Source: Rhizobium sp. Q54 (GTDB lineage: Bacteria; Pseudomonadota; Alphaproteobacteria; Micropepsales; Micropepsaceae). From it: a DNA stretch of 64,000 nt. The stretch is from the NCBI GenBank assembly GCA_945882615.1, contig CAMCWK010000003.1, positions 94,208-158,207 on the forward strand, in the 5' to 3' direction. Shown here piece by piece: positions 41,073 through 49,580 of this stretch. Numbering within the stretch: position 1 is the first letter of the stretch; each line of letters begins with the position of its first letter. A program made the position numbers and the translations under genes. The notes below the pieces were generated by a model. The model saw only the letters and a list, made by a program, of their open reading frames with translations. It made no database searches and was not told the origin of the DNA.

Positions 41073-41459
41073 TTACTTCAAGGTTGCCAGATAGGCGGCC
41101 AGGTCGGCCTGCTGGTTCTTGGAGGTGATGCCGGCGAAGAACATCTTGTTGCCGGGTACCATTCTTTGGGGCGCGGCGGACCATTTGATCAGGTTGGCCT
41201 CGGTCCAGACGATGTTGGCGGCCTTCAGCGGCGCGGAATAGGCAAAGCCAGGGCGGGAGGCCGCCTTGCGGCCAACAACGCCGAACAGGTTGGGGCCCAG
41301 CGTATCGCTACCGCCCTTGTCGGCGGTGTGGCAGACGGCGCAGCGTTTGTAGACATTCATGCCTTTGACCGGGTCGCCAGCCGCGTTGGCCGCCAAGGTC
41401 GTGGCCGTCAGCGTGTTGGCCGCCAGCAACGTCATGGCGACGAAACTTTTCGCAAGCAT
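41073..41459 (-). CDS. class I cytochrome c (cytochrome c2-like)
   Basis: A 128-residue secreted monohaem cytochrome. A cleavable signal peptide ends near NAAGDP; the haem-binding CAVCH motif follows at about residue 40. The axial Met is in VPGNKMFFAG. GPNLFGVVGRKAAS is typical of mitochondrial-type cytochrome c2. It should carry electrons in the periplasm, for example between the bc1 complex and an oxidase. Confidence 0.92.
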   Translation of the reverse strand: MLAKSFVAMTLLAANTLTATTLAANAAGDPVKGMNVYKRCAVCHTADKGGSDTLGPNLFGVVGRKAASRPGFAYSAPLKAANIVWTEANLIKWSAAPQRMVPGNKMFFAGITSKNQQADLAAYLATLK

Positions 41460-41558
41460 AGAATGAGCCTTTTCTTAGGGTGCCCTTAGGGGCGTCTCCA
41501 TATCCGATCTTGACGGTGAAAACAGCCGATTTTTTGTCGGAAAGGTTTCTGGGGCTTT

Positions 41559-42725
41559 TCAGGCGTTGACGAGCTCGACCTGGACCACGTCGGTCCGGGC
41601 CACCTCAAAGGTGGCGGCACATATTCCCAGGTAAAACTCCCAGTTCCGCAGGAACTGCTGGTCATGGCCCAGGGCCTTGATAGCGCTCTCCTGGCTCTGC
41701 ATCCGCACCAGCCATTCGCGCAGGGTGCGGGCATAGTCCTTGCCGAAACCGAAGGCCCCCGCGAATTTGAGCCCCGCCTTCTCGGCTTCCTCACGGAAGC
41801 GCGCCAGAGAGGGCAGCATGCCGCCCGGGAAGACATAGTGGCGGACGAAGTCGCTGCGGGTGCGATAGCCGGCGAACAGTTCGTCGCGGATGGTGATGGT
41901 CTGGATGACGGCCCGTCCACCCCGTTTCAGCCGCTGCGCCACGGTGGCGAAATAAGCGGGCCAGTAATGCTCGCCCACCGCCTCGAACATCTCGATGGAA
42001 ACAATATTGTCGAAGGTGCCGGTGGAACGGCGGTAATCCTCCAGCCGGATGTCGGCCGCGCCGTTCAGCCGCGCGGTGGCGAACTTGTGCTGGGCCGGTG
42101 AAATGGTCAGGCCCGTGACATTGTGACTGTCGGCCGCCGCGCGTTCGGCGAAACCGCCCCAGCCGCAACCGATTTCCAGCACGCTGGCCTTGGGGGATTC
42201 GAATTTGGACAGGATGCGCTCATACTTGTTCTGCTGGGCGCGGTAGAGATCCGGCGCGCCGTTATAGAGCGCCGAGGAATAGGTCATGCTGGGATCCAGC
42301 CACAGCGAATAGAAGTCGTTGCCGACGTCGTAATGGTCCTTGATATTGCGGGCCGAGCCGGAAATGGAATTGCGCCGCACCAGGGCATTGTGGATCACAA
42401 AGCCAAGGCGGTTGATCCAGTTGCCATCCGAGAAATCATCGAAATTGTCCAGGTTGAGCAGGAACAGGGCGACCAGATTCTCGACACTGTCGGTATCCCA
42501 GCTGCCTGCGATATACTCCTCGCCCAGCCCGATATCGCCCCGCGCCATGATCCGGCGCAGCACATCCCATTCGTGGATGTGAAAGCGCGCTGAAGGGCCC
42601 GGATTGGCGCCCTGGCAGATGGTCACCTCGCCATTGGGGGCGATGAATTCCAGCGTGCCATATTCCAGCGCGCCGATCGCTTTGCGCCAGCTGTTCTCGA
42701 TATAGGAAGCGGGTATCAGGGCCAT
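41559..42725 (-). CDS. cfa: cyclopropane-fatty-acyl-phospholipid synthase
   Basis: A 388-residue SAM-dependent enzyme of the mycolic/cyclopropane synthase family. The SAM-binding motif is VLEIGCGWGGFAERAA. HYDVGNDFYSLWLDPSMTYSSALY and the VSIEMFEAVGEHYWPAYF region carry the bicarbonate/active-site residues. It would methylenate unsaturated acyl chains of membrane lipids. ATG 42725 is preferred because it opens a normal family N-terminus. It lies 51 bp downstream of an FAD oxidoreductase with which it is commonly clustered. Confidence 0.92.
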   Translation of the reverse strand: MALIPASYIENSWRKAIGALEYGTLEFIAPNGEVTICQGANPGPSARFHIHEWDVLRRIMARGDIGLGEEYIAGSWDTDSVENLVALFLLNLDNFDDFSDGNWINRLGFVIHNALVRRNSISGSARNIKDHYDVGNDFYSLWLDPSMTYSSALYNGAPDLYRAQQNKYERILSKFESPKASVLEIGCGWGGFAERAAADSHNVTGLTISPAQHKFATARLNGAADIRLEDYRRSTGTFDNIVSIEMFEAVGEHYWPAYFATVAQRLKRGGRAVIQTITIRDELFAGYRTRSDFVRHYVFPGGMLPSLARFREEAEKAGLKFAGAFGFGKDYARTLREWLVRMQSQESAIKALGHDQQFLRNWEFYLGICAATFEVARTDVVQVELVNA

Positions 42726-42776
42726 GGCGGCATCTCGGCAAAAATGACGGGACCAAAGATTAGGCGCCAACGGCGC

Positions 42777-44144
42777 TCAAAACAATTCTGCTGGGAGCGG
42801 ATCGGTGGGCGGGAAGGTCGGAAGGGTCCATTTTTGCTGCGCCGCATTGCCTCGGGGGGCTGCGGTTGTATTGGCCTCCCAGGGAATGACGGCGCCCAAT
42901 GCCCTGGCCACCGCGACCGCGCTGGCCAGTCCGTCTTCGTGAAAGCCATGACCCAGATGAGCCCCGGCGAACCAGGTGCCACGGCGGCCCTGCAATGCGG
43001 CTATCTTGGGCTGGGCGGCGATGGCGGCGGCATCGAATACCGGATGGTCGAACTGGGCGGCATCGAAGATCAGCTCTTGCGGAATTTCGCGCTTGGGATT
43101 GAGGCTGACAAAAAGCGGCCGGCTTTCGTCGATGCCCTGCAGCCGGTTCATCCAATAGGTCACGGTGATCCTGGGATGCAGGAATTCCCCATCGGAGGAG
43201 TAGACCCAGCTGGCCCAGCAGCGCCGGCGGCGCGGCATCACGCTTGTGTCGCGGTGCAAAATGGCGGTGTTCTTCTGATAGCGAAAGCAGGACAGAGCGG
43301 CGCGTTCGTCGGCATCGGCGTCCTTGAGCAGCGCCAGCGTTTCATCGCCATGGCTGGCCATCACCACCTGGTCATAGGTTTCGCTGCCGCCCTGACTGTC
43401 GCGAATCTGAACCTTGCCGCTGTCTTTTCCCGAAGTTGGGCGGGTGACGGAAACGGCGCCGCAACTGGTACGGATGCGATGGGAAAAATCCCTTGTCAGG
43501 CGTTTGACATACTCCTGTGACCCGCCGGTGACGGTGCGCCATTGCGGCTGGCCGGAATAGGACAGCAGATGATGATTGGCGAAAAAACGCACCAGCGTGC
43601 GCGCCGGGAAGTTCATCATTTCGCAGGGCGGACAGCTCCAGATCGCGCCCGACATCGGAAGCAGGTAATAGCGGCGAAACCAGTCGCCCAGTCCCAGCTT
43701 GGCGATCAGGCCTTCCAGAGTCAGGTCTGGATGACGGTCCACCACGGCCTGCGCGTCGGCATTGAACTTCATCACATCGCGCACCAGCAGGCCGAATTTC
43801 GGCCGCAGCAGATTGCGGCGCTGGCCCAGCACGGCGTTGAGGTCACGTGCACCCCATTCCAGCCAGCCGTCGCGGATCGAAGCGGCAAAGGTCATGTCGC
43901 TGGCATGGGTAGCGACGCCCAGATGGGCGAACAGGCCGCACAGGTTGGGATAGTTGGGACGGTTGAAAACGATGAAGCCGGTATCCACCGGGATGGCGGT
44001 CCCATCATAGTCAACCGTGACGGTGCGGCTGTGGCCGCCGATCCGGGCGGCCTTTTCATAGACCGTCACATCGTGATCGGGGTGCAGCAAAAAGGCGCTG
44101 CCCAGCCCTGAAATTCCCGTACCGACAATAGCGATTTTGCGCAT
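42777..44144 (-). CDS. FAD/NAD(P)-binding amine-oxidase-like protein of the cfa cluster
   Basis: A 455-residue flavoprotein. The dinucleotide-binding motif is IAIVGTGISGLGSAFLL, followed by YEKAARIGGHSRTV and PVDTGFIVFN. The C-terminal GAHLGHGFHEDGLASAV matches the family. Such proteins accompany Cfa-like enzymes in proteobacterial lipid-modification clusters. ATG 44144 follows AAAGGCGGG. The DUF1365 gene that often lies between the two is absent. Confidence 0.87.
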   Translation of the reverse strand: MRKIAIVGTGISGLGSAFLLHPDHDVTVYEKAARIGGHSRTVTVDYDGTAIPVDTGFIVFNRPNYPNLCGLFAHLGVATHASDMTFAASIRDGWLEWGARDLNAVLGQRRNLLRPKFGLLVRDVMKFNADAQAVVDRHPDLTLEGLIAKLGLGDWFRRYYLLPMSGAIWSCPPCEMMNFPARTLVRFFANHHLLSYSGQPQWRTVTGGSQEYVKRLTRDFSHRIRTSCGAVSVTRPTSGKDSGKVQIRDSQGGSETYDQVVMASHGDETLALLKDADADERAALSCFRYQKNTAILHRDTSVMPRRRRCWASWVYSSDGEFLHPRITVTYWMNRLQGIDESRPLFVSLNPKREIPQELIFDAAQFDHPVFDAAAIAAQPKIAALQGRRGTWFAGAHLGHGFHEDGLASAVAVARALGAVIPWEANTTAAPRGNAAQQKWTLPTFPPTDPLPAELF

Positions 44145-44253
44145 GATCCCGCCTTTGCTGGAAGGTACGCGACCATCACGGGGACGGATCACCCAAACCC
44201 GCACCGATCCAATCAGCAGGCCGGCACGTAGTATCAGCCAGGAGGACTGTCCG

Positions 44254-44655
44254 ATGAGCTATGTCGTCGCCTATATCACGGCCGCCTTGGTAATGGGCGG
44301 ACTGGATTATGTCTGGCTCACCAATGCGTCCGGGCCGATCTATCACCGCGCCCTGGGGGCGGTGATGGCGGAAAACCCCAACATGACCGCCGCGGTGGTT
44401 TTCTATCTCGTCTATATCGCCGGCATACTGATCTTTGCGGTGCGTCCGGCGCTGGGCAGCGGCGACTGGAAGACGGCGGCCTTGTTCGGCGCGCTGTTCG
44501 GCTTCTTTGCCTATGCGACCTACGACCTGACCAATCTGGCGACTCTGAAAGTCTGGTCACTGAAAGTGTCGATTATCGACATCGTGTGGGGCACGGTCCT
44601 GACCGGTGTGACCGCCAGTGCGGCGGCATTTGCCGCCATCCGCTTGGTAAAATAA
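44254..44655 (+). CDS. DUF2177 family membrane protein
   Basis: A 133-residue protein with four predicted TM segments and the DUF2177 hallmarks GGLDYVWLT, YDLTNLATLKVW and IDIVWGTVLTG. The function is unknown, although the family clusters with cfa and FAD oxidoreductase genes as seen here (divergent). ATG 44254 has AGGAGG eight bases upstream. Confidence 0.88.
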   Translation: MSYVVAYITAALVMGGLDYVWLTNASGPIYHRALGAVMAENPNMTAAVVFYLVYIAGILIFAVRPALGSGDWKTAALFGALFGFFAYATYDLTNLATLKVWSLKVSIIDIVWGTVLTGVTASAAAFAAIRLVK

Positions 44656-44684
44656 AGCCGCGCGCATCGTGCAGCGCGCGGCTT
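44649..44684 (-). terminator. intrinsic terminator shared by convergent genes
   Basis: A perfect 11-bp AAGCCGCGCGC/GCGCGCGGCTT stem (44655-44665 with 44674-44684) encloses an 8-nt loop. On the minus strand it is followed by TATTTTACC, giving a T-rich tail after the 44700-45155 gene. It overlaps the DUF2177 stop codon. Confidence 0.75.
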
Positions 44685-44699
44685 GGATTCACCGGCGGG

Positions 44700-45155
44700 T
44701 TAACCGTTCGAGGGAAGGCCGCTCAAGGCGGTGATCTCATTCTTGTGCGCGTCATAGTTCACGGACGCGGCGTCCAGCACCACGATCTGTTCCTTTGCAC
44801 CAATCATCGCGACGGACACTCTGGTGGGCTTGCCCTCCGGCGACACTTCAACCCTCTGCACCGCTCCTACCGTCTTGCCGCTGCTGTCCAGCACATTGGC
44901 GGTGGCGATCTTGGAGGGGGGATTGGTGATGGTCGAAAGCGTGCCGCTGGCCGCGGTGTCTGACGGCGTCGCTGTCACCATGGGTGCCGTGCTTGCGGCA
45001 TTGACGATCGGTTGCGCCGGCGCAGCATCCTTGGCTGCCTGGATATTCAGCTGGCGGGTGACCTCCCTTTCTGCCGACGAGGACTCGCCGGCCAGTGCGG
45101 GGGCGGCCAGAAGCAGAACAGCGGCTCCGGTCATGGCGATCATGCGGGTGTTCAT
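44700..45155 (-). CDS. secreted protein with PRC-barrel-like C-terminus
   Basis: A 151-residue protein with a signal peptide (MTGAAVLLLAAPALA). A low-complexity Ala/Thr/Ser-rich middle precedes a C-terminal region (ANVLDSSGKTVGAVQRVEV...IGAKEQIVVLDAASVNYD) that looks like a PRC barrel. The function is unknown. An exact EcfG-type promoter (45184-45208) lies 29 bp upstream, so general stress induction is likely. GGAGCAGCC precedes the ATG. Confidence 0.72.
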   Translation of the reverse strand: MNTRMIAMTGAAVLLLAAPALAGESSSAEREVTRQLNIQAAKDAAPAQPIVNAASTAPMVTATPSDTAASGTLSTITNPPSKIATANVLDSSGKTVGAVQRVEVSPEGKPTRVSVAMIGAKEQIVVLDAASVNYDAHKNEITALSGLPSNG

Positions 45156-45183
45156 GGCTGCTCCTGTATCGGCTCGATTGGAG

Positions 45184-45208
45184 AACGGTACGGCCAGCCG
45201 CTTGTTCC
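45184..45208 (-). promoter_or_regulatory. EcfG (general stress sigma factor) promoter
   Basis: On the minus strand GGAAC is separated by exactly 16 nt from CGTT, the alphaproteobacterial EcfG consensus. It lies 29 bp upstream of the PRC-like gene. Confidence 0.82.
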
Positions 45209-45250
45209 ACCCCGGCCCCTGGAACTTGCCGGAACCCCCTGATTTTTCTT

Positions 45251-45275
45251 GGAACCGCCCGGGTTCGCCGGTGTT
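45251..45275 (+). promoter_or_regulatory. EcfG-like promoter upstream of DUF3309 gene
   Basis: GGAAC-N16-TGTT, one base from the consensus CGTT, ends 31 bp upstream of the DUF3309 start. It is divergent from the promoter at 45184-45208. Confidence 0.55.
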
Positions 45276-45306
45276 CCTTCCTCATATATCTGAAAAGGAT
45301 TTCAAC

Positions 45307-45462
45307 ATGCTTGGAACAATTCTGATCGTCGTTCTGCTGCTTTTGCTGCTGGGCGCCTGGCCGTCCTGGCCCCACAGCCAAGCCTGGGGCTACTACCCGT
45401 CCGGCACCCTGGGCCTGGTTTTGGTGATCGTGCTGGTTCTGGCGCTGTTGGGACGGATTTGA
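45307..45462 (+). CDS. DUF3309 small membrane protein
   Basis: A 51-residue protein. A Leu/Val-rich helix (GTILIVVLLLLLLGAWP), a WPHSQAWGYYPSG turn and a second Leu/Val-rich helix match DUF3309. AAAGGA precedes the ATG. An EcfG-like promoter upstream suggests stress expression. The function is unknown. Confidence 0.82.
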   Translation: MLGTILIVVLLLLLLGAWPSWPHSQAWGYYPSGTLGLVLVIVLVLALLGRI

Positions 45463-45490
45463 CGCATCCGAGCATGTCCAGGAGGCATGC

Positions 45491-45718
45491 ATGACAAAGA
45501 AGAAACTGTTCGACGACATCAAGCAAAACCCGGCGCGTATCTATCGCGCCCCGGGAGATGTGCTGCGCGATCGCCGCTTTGACGATGCGGAGCGGTTGGA
45601 AATCTTACGGGCGTGGCGCGACAGCGCGGATGACGCGGCGGACCCCGCCGAGATCAAAGCCATGATCGCGGAAATCGAAGGCCGTCTCGACACCCCTAAC
45701 AACCATGCGGCGGAATAG
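45491..45718 (+). CDS. small hypothetical protein
   Basis: A 75-residue hydrophilic protein starting with a basic segment and containing ARIYRAPGDVLRDRRF and a helical ERLEILRAWRDSADDAADPAEIKAM region. AGGAGG lies directly upstream of the ATG. It follows the DUF3309 gene by 28 bp and may be co-expressed with it. No function is known to me. Confidence 0.72.
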   Translation: MTKKKLFDDIKQNPARIYRAPGDVLRDRRFDDAERLEILRAWRDSADDAADPAEIKAMIAEIEGRLDTPNNHAAE

Positions 45719-45757
45719 CGGATACGGATAATGGATACAAATACAAAGGATACGAAA

Positions 45758-45904
45758 ATGCATACCGAAGAAGGCCATGTGGTGTTGAATGCGCAGGAAG
45801 CCCGCCAGGGCAAGGAACTGGGCGTGATGCGCTATGTACTGCACATCAGCCTGGCCCTGTCTGTGATCGCCGGTATCGTGCTCTACGCGATCTTCTTCGC
45901 TTAA
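45758..45904 (+). CDS. small single-TM membrane protein
   Basis: A 48-residue protein with a hydrophilic N-terminal half and one C-terminal TM helix (YVLHISLALSVIAGIVLYAIFF). AAAGGA is correctly placed before the ATG. A second in-frame ATG at 45731 would add nine residues. It ends four bases before the end of the convergent response regulator gene. Confidence 0.65.
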   Translation: MHTEEGHVVLNAQEARQGKELGVMRYVLHISLALSVIAGIVLYAIFFA

Positions 45905-45908
45905 GGGA

Positions 45909-46343
45909 TCAATGCGTCGCGAGCGCTGACAGATCCATCAGGGCGCGTCGCAGCTCCACCGGCCCGAAGGGCTTTTGCAAGACCACATGGCCGCGGAATT
46001 CCTCCGGAACGCCGCGCGCGCCATAGGCGGTGGCGAACAGGAACGGAATCTCGCGCGCCTCCAGCTCGGCGGCGAAGGGAAAAACGGTCTTGCCGTTCAG
46101 ATGCACGTCCAGCATGGCGAGATCGAACGTGTCGGTGTCCAGGAAACGCATCGCGTCCTCCAGCCGGGGCACCACGGCGGCGACTTCGTATGCCAGCTCG
46201 CTGACCATATCCTCGATCAGCATCGCAATCGTCATTTCGTCCTCCACCACCAGCACCCGGGGCGCGGCCAGGCGCAGACTGCCGGGTAATCCCGGCACAG
46301 GGTCCAGAGGGGGGGAGGGTGCGCGCATCATAATGCAACGCAT
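45909..46343 (-). CDS. single-domain response regulator
   Basis: A 144-residue receiver domain without an output domain. The acidic pair is in VLVVEDEMTIAML, the phospho-acceptor Asp in FDLAMLDVHLNGK, and the conserved Thr and Lys in FATAYG and VVLQKPFG. Such stand-alone receivers relay phosphate or modulate kinases. Its position in the general stress region suggests a role there. The exact start (46343 or 46331) is uncertain. Confidence 0.87.
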   Translation of the reverse strand: MRCIMMRAPSPPLDPVPGLPGSLRLAAPRVLVVEDEMTIAMLIEDMVSELAYEVAAVVPRLEDAMRFLDTDTFDLAMLDVHLNGKTVFPFAAELEAREIPFLFATAYGARGVPEEFRGHVVLQKPFGPVELRRALMDLSALATH

Positions 46344-46412
46344 CCTAATGGCGGAAGTTTCCCGCGTCGTCCGGGCGCCTGCCTAAGTCGCTGATAGAGT
46401 TACTGATTTCTT

Positions 46413-47588
46413 ATGCCCAGCGTTCAACTTGACGGTTCCTCCCGCTCCCGTCACCAAGGGCCATCAATAATTCGCTTCGGGACTCTGGTGGCCATCCCTC
46501 AACTCTCCGTGATCGTTCCGACTTTCAAGGAACGCGGCAACGTGGCCGAGCTGGTGCGGCGGCTGGACCTGGCCCTGGCGGGGATCGCCTGGGAGGCGGT
46601 CTTTGTCGACGACAATTCCCCAGACGGCACAGCAGAAGAGGTGAAGGGGATCGCCGCCAGCGACCCCCGGATCCGCTGCCTGCGCCGCGTGGGCCGCCGT
46701 GGCCTGGCCGGGGCCTGCATCGAAGGCATGTCCTCCAGCGCCGCCCCCTTTGTGGCGGTGATCGATGCCGACCTGCAGCATGACGAGAAAGTGCTGCCGG
46801 CGATGCTGGCCAAGCTGCAGGGCGGGTCGGCGGATCTGGTGGCCGGCACCCGCTATGTCGAAGGCGGCAGTGCCGCCAGTTTCTCCGAAGGGCGCGGCGC
46901 CATCTCGCGGCTGGCCACCAAGCTGACCCATCGGCTGGTGGGCACCAATCTCAGCGATCCCATGTCGGGATTCTTCATGATGCGGCGCGACCGTTTCGAC
47001 GAGATCGCGCCGCGCCTGTCGCCGGTGGGGTTCAAGATTCTGCTCGACATCGCCGCTACCGGCGGCGGCAAGCTGCGCATCGCCGAGCAGCCTTACAGTT
47101 TTGGCGAACGGTTCGACGGCGAGAGCAAGTTCAACGCCCAGATCGGCGTCGAATTCCTTGGGCTGCTGCTGGCCAAGACCACCGGCGATCTGGTGGATCC
47201 GCGCTTTATTTTCTTCGCCATCGTCGGCACCATCGGTCTTTTTGTGCATCTTGTGGCGCTAAGACTGTCGCTATGGCTGCTCCCTTCCGACCTGCCCGAG
47301 CTGTTCCGCACCGCCCAGTTCATCGCCACCTTCATCGCCATGACCAGCAATTTCCTGCTCAACAATGAGCTGACCTACAAGGATCGCCGGTTGAAGGGCT
47401 GGGCGATGGCGCGCGGCTTTGTGCTGTTCTGCCTGATCGGGTCGGTGGGTGTCCTGGCCAATATCGATCTGGCCTCATGGCTGTATATTGATCGTTCGCG
47501 CTGGCTCTTGGCAGGCACGGCAGGAGCAATCATGAGCGCCTTGTGGAATTATGCCATGTCCACGCTCTTCGTTTGGCGCGCAAGGTGA
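46413..47588 (+). CDS. GT2 (DPM1-like) glycosyltransferase with C-terminal GtrA domain
   Basis: A protein of up to 391 residues. The N-terminal GT-A domain has LSVIVPTFKERGNVAEL, the VFVDDNSPDGTAEE motif and the metal-binding VIDADLQHDEKVL. FMMRRDRFDEIAPR and the polyprenyl-phosphate sugar synthase pattern follow. From about residue 265 there are four TM helices of the GtrA type (MTSNFLLNNELTYKDRR). It would make a polyprenyl-phosphate-linked sugar for the next enzyme. GTG 46488 is a plausible shorter start, since ATG 46413 has no Shine-Dalgarno sequence. Confidence 0.88.
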   Translation: MPSVQLDGSSRSRHQGPSIIRFGTLVAIPQLSVIVPTFKERGNVAELVRRLDLALAGIAWEAVFVDDNSPDGTAEEVKGIAASDPRIRCLRRVGRRGLAGACIEGMSSSAAPFVAVIDADLQHDEKVLPAMLAKLQGGSADLVAGTRYVEGGSAASFSEGRGAISRLATKLTHRLVGTNLSDPMSGFFMMRRDRFDEIAPRLSPVGFKILLDIAATGGGKLRIAEQPYSFGERFDGESKFNAQIGVEFLGLLLAKTTGDLVDPRFIFFAIVGTIGLFVHLVALRLSLWLLPSDLPELFRTAQFIATFIAMTSNFLLNNELTYKDRRLKGWAMARGFVLFCLIGSVGVLANIDLASWLYIDRSRWLLAGTAGAIMSALWNYAMSTLFVWRAR

Positions 47589-49021
47589 TTTCCGTTCGCG
47601 TCAGTCTGACGCTGATTGTGGTGCTCATCGCGTTGCGCGCCGTCATGGCTTTGGTGCTGCCGCTGACAGCGGACGAGGCCTATTACTGGCTATGGTCAAA
47701 GCGCCTGGCGTTTGGCTATTACGACCATCCCCCCATGATCGCCTGGCTGATACGCGTCGGCACAGCCTTGTTCGGTGATACGCCGCTGGGCGTGCGCTTC
47801 GCCGGCATTGTTCTGTCACTGCCCGCAAGCTGGCTGGTCTGGCAATCCGCAAGCCTGATCCTGAAAGACGCCAAACGCGCCGTGCTGGCAGCGCTGCTGT
47901 TCAATCTCACTTTGATGGTGTCGGCGGAAATGCTGGCGGCGACGCCTGACATGCCGTCGGTCGTCTTCGCAGCGGCCTTTATCTTTTTCCTCGCCAAGGT
48001 TCAGCAAAGCGGTGACGGCAGATGGTGGCTGGCGGTGGGCATTGCAGGCGGGCTGGGGCTGCTGTCGAAATATTCCGCGCTGTTCCTGGGCCTGGGCGCC
48101 CTGTTCTGGCTGATCGTCGATGCGCGTCACAGAAAATGGCTGATGACGGCCTGGCCGTATCTGGGCGCCGTCCTGGCCGTTCTGATCGTGACGCCGCATC
48201 TGATCTGGCAGGCGCAGCATCAGTGGATGACCTTTGCCTTCCAGTTCGGGCGGGTCGGCGGGGGCGCTTTCACCTTGCGCTTCATCGGAGAATTCCTCGC
48301 CGCGCAGGTCGGGCTGGCCACGCCGCTGATTTTCCTTCTGATGGTGATCGGCTTGTGGCGCGCCACAAAGCGCGGTGATGCCAAGACCGGTAATGACCGC
48401 CTGCTGCTGGCGGTGCTGGCCTGGACAGCTATCGCCTATTTTCTCCAGCACGCCCTGCACGACCGCATCCAGGGCAACTGGCCATGCTTTCTCTATCCGG
48501 CGCTGGCGATCCTGGCGGCGGATGCCTTCCGCACCGCGGGAAAATCGCGCTGGTTGTCCTTCGCCGCCGCGCCGGTGGCGGCGCTAATGCTGCTCATCAC
48601 CTACAACCAGGCGGCGCGCTGGTATCCGATACCGCTGAACAACGATCCGCTGGCGCGCCTGCTGGGCCGCAATTTCGCGCCCATCGGCGATGTGGTGAGC
48701 GCCATCAGCACAGCCCGGCTGGCCGACGCCATCCTGACGACCGACTACCAGACCACCGCCTGGCTGCGCTTCAACCAGCCGGACGTCAAAGTCATTCAGG
48801 TCACCGAACCGCAGCGTTACCCGGATGCGCCTGCGGCCCATGCGAAGTTGCTGCAAGGGCGGTTGTTTTACCTGGCGGAACTTCGCCGCGACCGGCACCG
48901 CGAGCCGCGGAAGTTTTTCGGCTATACCGGCTTTCCCACCCAGCTTCAGGGACCGGGCACCCTTTATGTGCTGTACCCGGTGGGCAAGCCCAGAAGCTCC
49001 CTGATCGGGCGCATGCCCTGA
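47585..49021 (+). CDS. GT39/ArnT-like membrane glycosyltransferase
   Basis: A protein of about 478 residues with roughly ten TM helices. The family's catalytic first loop is present: TADEAYYWLWSK with GYYDHPPMIAW. A C-terminal soluble segment follows. GT39 enzymes transfer a sugar from a polyprenyl-phosphate donor to lipid A, protein or another acceptor outside the membrane. The GTG start overlaps the GT2 stop (GTGA), so donor synthesis and transfer are coupled. Confidence 0.85.
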   Translation: MISVRVSLTLIVVLIALRAVMALVLPLTADEAYYWLWSKRLAFGYYDHPPMIAWLIRVGTALFGDTPLGVRFAGIVLSLPASWLVWQSASLILKDAKRAVLAALLFNLTLMVSAEMLAATPDMPSVVFAAAFIFFLAKVQQSGDGRWWLAVGIAGGLGLLSKYSALFLGLGALFWLIVDARHRKWLMTAWPYLGAVLAVLIVTPHLIWQAQHQWMTFAFQFGRVGGGAFTLRFIGEFLAAQVGLATPLIFLLMVIGLWRATKRGDAKTGNDRLLLAVLAWTAIAYFLQHALHDRIQGNWPCFLYPALAILAADAFRTAGKSRWLSFAAAPVAALMLLITYNQAARWYPIPLNNDPLARLLGRNFAPIGDVVSAISTARLADAILTTDYQTTAWLRFNQPDVKVIQVTEPQRYPDAPAAHAKLLQGRLFYLAELRRDRHREPRKFFGYTGFPTQLQGPGTLYVLYPVGKPRSSLIGRMP

Positions 49022-49032
49022 GCCCCAAAAGA

Positions 49033-49058
49033 AAAACCGCGCTTTCGCGCGGTTTTAG
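49033..49058 (+). terminator. intrinsic terminator after GT39 gene
   Basis: A perfect 10-bp AAAACCGCGC/GCGCGGTTTT stem with a TTTC loop lies 11 bp after the stop and ends in T residues. The 120 bp up to 49178 hold no gene that I can support. Confidence 0.82.
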
Positions 49059-49177
49059 TAAGAGAGCGGACACCCGAAGCGGGCTGTCGAAGGGGCTGGG
49101 GGCATTCCGGATCGGACGTCCGCTCGCATCAGGTAATGGCCAGCGGAAAAAAGCGTTCCTTGGGCTGAGAAAGATTT

Positions 49178-49327
49178 TTAGATCCTCTCCGCCACCGCCA
49201 CATGGGCGGCCGGATCGGACGCTTCCGCAGCCTGGCGGTCGGCCGAGCCGAACAGCACAACCGCCAGCAGCACGCCGGCGATCAAGCTCTCGACAGGATG
49301 TTCGTAGACAAAAGCGGGAATACGCAT
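49178..49327 (-). CDS. small single-TM protein
   Basis: A 49-residue protein. A short RIPAFVYEHPVESL segment, one TM helix (IAGVLLAVVLFGSA) and a polar tail are visible. GGGAGAG precedes the ATG with good spacing. It lies 46 bp after the DUF1328 gene on the same strand and probably shares its EcfG-type promoter. The function is unknown. Confidence 0.6.
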   Translation of the reverse strand: MRIPAFVYEHPVESLIAGVLLAVVLFGSADRQAAEASDPAAHVAVAERI

Positions 49328-49373
49328 CGGCACTCTCCCTTCGGCTCGAAAATGAAAATCAGACTGGAACCGG

Positions 49374-49547
49374 TCAGACTGGTGGACGGCCACGCAGGGC
49401 GCCGGAAAAGGCGCTGACAATCAGAAGGATCACAAAAACTACCAGCAGCAGCTTGGCGATGGTCGCCGCCATGCCTGCCAGTCCGAAGAAACCCATATAG
49501 CCCGCGATCAACGCGAGAATGAGGAAAGCAAGCGCCCAACCAAGCAT
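49374..49547 (-). CDS. DUF1328 family membrane protein
   Basis: A 57-residue protein with two hydrophobic helices and the DUF1328 pattern: [19 protein letters not shown], then [16 protein letters not shown] and FVILLIVSA. An exact EcfG promoter lies 34 bp upstream. Homologues are widespread small envelope proteins of unknown function, often stress-induced. Confidence 0.85.
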   Translation of the reverse strand: MLGWALAFLILALIAGYMGFFGLAGMAATIAKLLLVVFVILLIVSAFSGALRGRPPV

Positions 49548-49580
49548 GACGGTTCGTTCCCAAAGAGTTTAGGTCACAAA

